Position numbers and translations under genes: made by a program
Assembly (NCBI GenBank): GCA_037974665.1
Contig: CM075781.1
Span: forward strand, 34,821,235 to 34,885,234
Direction: 5' to 3'
Source of the DNA: Ehretia macrophylla
Lineage: Eukaryota > Streptophyta > Magnoliopsida > Boraginales > Ehretiaceae
DNA: 64,000 bases
Part shown: in pieces, positions 61,027 through 64,000 of the stretch
Position numbering within the stretch: the stretch's first letter is position 1
Layout: each line of letters starts with the position of its first letter
Notes under the pieces: model-generated
Database searches by the model: none
Seen by the model: only the letters and a program-made list of their open reading frames with translations
What the model was told of the DNA's origin: nothing

Positions 61027-63258
61027 GACAGGAAAAAATTTATCAAGGATAGGCACGAGATATCTACACCTCCACCACGATTATCTGGGCAACAAATTTG
61101 GGAACGGGTGAAAATTTTTCCAACAATCCAAGAGATATCTTGCAAAAAGCTAGATGGGTTTAGTATTGATCATAATTGGACGAAAAGAAGTATTTTTTGG
61201 GAATTGTCATACTGGAAAACGCACCTTGTTCATCACAACTTAGACGTGATGCATATTGAGAAAAATATTTTCAACAATGTCTTCAATACTATAATGACAG
61301 TTAAGGGTAAGACTAAAGACAACCTTCAAGCTCGGAAAGACATGTACACTTTTTGCAATCGGCCAGAATTGTGCGAAGACAATACGAACAAGATCGGTGT
61401 ATACACCCTCACCAGAGAAAAGAGAAAAGTGCTACTACAATGGGTTGAAGCCATAAAATTTCTCGATGGTTATGCTTCTACTTTATCAAATTGTGTCGAC
61501 ATGAAGGATTTGAAAATGTCACACATGAAGAGCCATGATTGTCATATCTTTATGGAGAGACTACTTCTAATTGCATTGCGAGAACTCATGCCGAAACAGG
61601 CTTCAGAGACATTTGCTTAACTGAGCTTATGTTTTAGCAATCTATGTTGTTCAACTTTGCAAAGAACTGATTTGGAAATGATGCAAGATAATATTGTCAT
61701 GACGATGTGCAAATTGGAGAAGATGTTGCCTCATGCATTTTTTGACTTAATGGAGCATTTACCTGTCCATTTGGTTTATGAAGCGATATGTTGTGGACCT
61801 GTCCAATATCGGTGGATGTATCCTTTCAAGAGGTTTTTGCAAGGCCTAAAGAGGATAGTTAAGAATAAAGCACGTGTTGAAGGATCTATTTGTGCAACTT
61901 ATCACGTCCTAGAGACATCAACTTTCTGTTCATATTATTTTGAATAACACGTGTCAACTAAAAGTAGAAGGTTAAATCGAAACAACTAGTATAACGAGGT
62001 AGACTATCCTGAGGGTTGTTTATCTATATTTACTTGTCCGGGTTGTCCAATTGGGGCGAATGCAGAGATCTCATTACCGGAGTATGATCTCCAATTGGCA
62101 CACTTATATGTACTCATGAATAGCCCAGAGGTACAGCCTTATATAAGGTATGTTTGCAACGATTTGGTATGTAATTTCCTCCGTTGGGATTATTACACTT
62201 TTTTTTAATGAGCAGCTTTACGAATTGGATGCAGATTGTTTGAGGAAGACTTGGAACAACAATACGGCCCTATTAACCAAAGAGATAAACAGTTGCATAT
62301 TGACAAATCTTTCTCGAGATGGTTATATTGCCAGGTCAGTATTTTGTATGCAATTTCTGCCTATTCATTAAAGGCACGACCAGTTAAGTATTAACTAAAT
62401 GTAATTATATTGCAGTTAAGAGATAGGTATGATGTAGATGATCGTGTGAAATATCTCTCCAAATGGCCGCATAGAAAGGCACGCAGATGGTGTAGATACA
62501 TGGTAAATGGATACAGGTTCTCTACAATCGAATATGGGTCTTCAAAATCCATGAACAATAATGGAATTTTCGTAAGAGGTATAGGCGATGGTACAACTGG
62601 GGAAATAGGGTACTATGGGGGTATTGAAGGACATTATTGACTAGAATATTCTAATCCAACATTACAACATACAAGAGTTGTTCTGTTTAAGTGCGATTGG
62701 TATGATATCACAAATGATAGAGGTGTGAAGTCAAATCAAAGGACTGGATTGGTTGAGGTGAACATGAAAAAAAGATATCCCAAGTACGAACCGTTTGTAT
62801 TGGCAGGTCAAGCCCAGCAAGTGTACTATTGTGTTTATCCAGGGGCCAAGAGAGAACGAGTGGATTGGGTGGCCGTCGTTAAAATCCGTCCAAGACATTT
62901 CTATGACATGGACAGACAAGAGATAGATGTGGATGATAACACAAGTTTTCAAGAGGATCACATGAATGTGCCCCCAGTGGAAACGAATATTTTTTATTCT
63001 AATTCACATATTAATTATTCGGATGTATACACTAAAATAATAAGCAAAGATCTTAATGACGAACATAGAGACGTAGAAGAATATGTAAATAACGAAGAAT
63101 ATAAGCATGAAACAAATGATGATGGTGATGATGATGATGATGATTGTGACCCATATGATGATAAAGATGATGATGATGATGAGGATGAGGAGGAAGATGG
63201 GGAATGTTCAACCTTGCACAATCATGACGGTGACAATGAGGGAAATGATGATTTTTGA
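61027..63258 (+). pseudogene. CACTA TnpD transposase, C-terminal part (copy 2)
   Basis: Same Transposase_21 tail (HHNLDVMHIEKNIFNNVFN; 61108-61620), DUF4218 (GPVQYRWMYPFKRFL; 61657-61947) and DUF4216 parts (YMVNGYRFST about 62499; VYYCVYPGAKRERVDWV about 62818), and an Asp-rich tail (63115-63205). In the stretch near 62235-62335 one frame reads EEDLEQQYGPINQRDKQLHI, as expected for the region before DUF4216. The N-terminal half is missing and frames are interrupted, so it is non-functional. It differs from copy 1 at scattered codons (MKKRYPKY here, VKKIYPKY in copy 1). Confidence 0.85.
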
Positions 63259-63435
63259 AAAAAACATAGGTTAGGAAAAAAAATTTGTCATGGTTGTATT
63301 TCAATTGATCAAGCAGTGATTCATAGTGTTATACATAGATCTATGACAGTTATGGTATGTTATGTAACATAATTATATTTTTTCAGTCAATCTATATTAT
63401 TTATATATTCTAATTCTATTGTGTCAAAACAGGCA

Positions 63436-64000
63436 ATGGGAGGCGGTGAAGATCCAACTCGTAAGGGGAAAAAACAACTGAAGTAGAGCAGTTTGTTAGG
63501 AAAAAAGACATCTTCGACTCATACCACCCCTATTGTGCCCGAGACGCAGCGATTCAATCCGGCCGGACCGAATGACGCTCAAAAATTGGGTGGTCGTGGA
63601 TCTATAGGTGCACATCATGTGAGTGGTCATGGATCCACAAGTGCACATATAATAACTGACCGTGGTACTGGTAATGTCCCTGTAGTCGTTGGGCGTGATT
63701 CATCTAATTCATCAGTGGGAATGCGACATCGGATCCCAGACGATGCGCAGCCCCAACAAGAGCAGCCTTATGTAGAGGGCACTTCTACTAGTCATAATGA
63801 ACAACATTGTTCATCAGCTGGACTGCCACAGAAATTACAGGACTTATGTGTAGATGGTGATGGCTCTTCAATACAGGTGCGTAATTTTCTAATATGCCCG
63901 AGTCATCGCACACTGCTAAAAAACGGGCTACAGGAATTGAAGATTGGCAATTTTATGGATTCCAGTCTCTAGTCCATTATACAGTATGGCAAAATGACAA
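63436..64000 (+). pseudogene. CACTA second gene (TNP-like), 5' part, runs off window
   Basis: MGGGEDPTRKGKKQLK and an early TAG as in copy 1, then an open stretch from 63493. At the codon where copy 1 has TAG (18031) this copy reads GAG, so the frame stays open to 63972, through GTSTSHNEQHCSSAGLPQ and into sequence that in the intact gene may be intron. Transposase_24 hallmark residues would lie to the right of the window. Confidence 0.65.

Larger units (their letters stand above)
60981..64000 (+). mobile_element. 5'-truncated CACTA transposon (copy 2, runs off window)
   Basis: Same insertion as 15239-20813; the 3' part lies beyond the window. Confidence 0.88.

Overview
The window is nuclear DNA from a flowering plant, most likely a eudicot. 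It carries cysteine-rich receptor-like kinase (CRK/DUF26) genes with split exons, and plant families of CACTA, MULE, hAT, Ty1/copia and Ty3/gypsy elements in AT-rich sequence. Species cannot be named. No tRNA, rRNA, CRISPR array or bacterial-type operon was seen.

The dominant structure is a very large direct duplication. Bases 1-18256 reappear as 42965-64000, in the same order and strand, at near identity. Both copies run off the window, so the repeat unit is about 43 kb and the window holds one unit plus half of the next. The copies differ by scattered substitutions, a microsatellite length change, two locally diverged patches, a 23-bp indel, and a 2.64-kb solo LTR present only in the second copy (55226-57867). 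This is either a young tandem duplication of a CRK cluster or two haplotypes joined by assembly.

Layout of copy 1: a broken DUF26 exon (1-256) abuts a Ty1/copia relic and a LINE tail. Next is CRK-A1 (4827-10640), with an intact two-DUF26 ectodomain exon and a damaged kinase. A nest of non-autonomous inverted-repeat elements follows (11380-15238), then a 5'-truncated CACTA transposon (15239-20813). CRK-B (26332-29444) comes next; its upstream region holds a near-complete Ty1/copia element (21242-25918). Its 3' flank holds a 3.76-kb non-autonomous CACTA (29685-33444) that has captured three exons resembling the plant DEX1 gene. From 33445 to 42884 there is no host gene, only DNA transposons, several with perfect target-site duplications, including a MULE nested in a hAT element. 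Copy 2 then begins with the DUF26 fragment CRK-C (42885), CRK-A2 (47788-53605) and the same transposon nest and CACTA.

No complete functional host gene is evident. The three CRK kinase genes all have broken kinase frames, although splice sites and many kinase motifs survive. The most intact host product is the CRK-A ectodomain (4827-5652 and 47788-48613), which could yield a secreted DUF26 protein. The CRK paralogues give empty sites that confirm several insertions and let part of the history be ordered.
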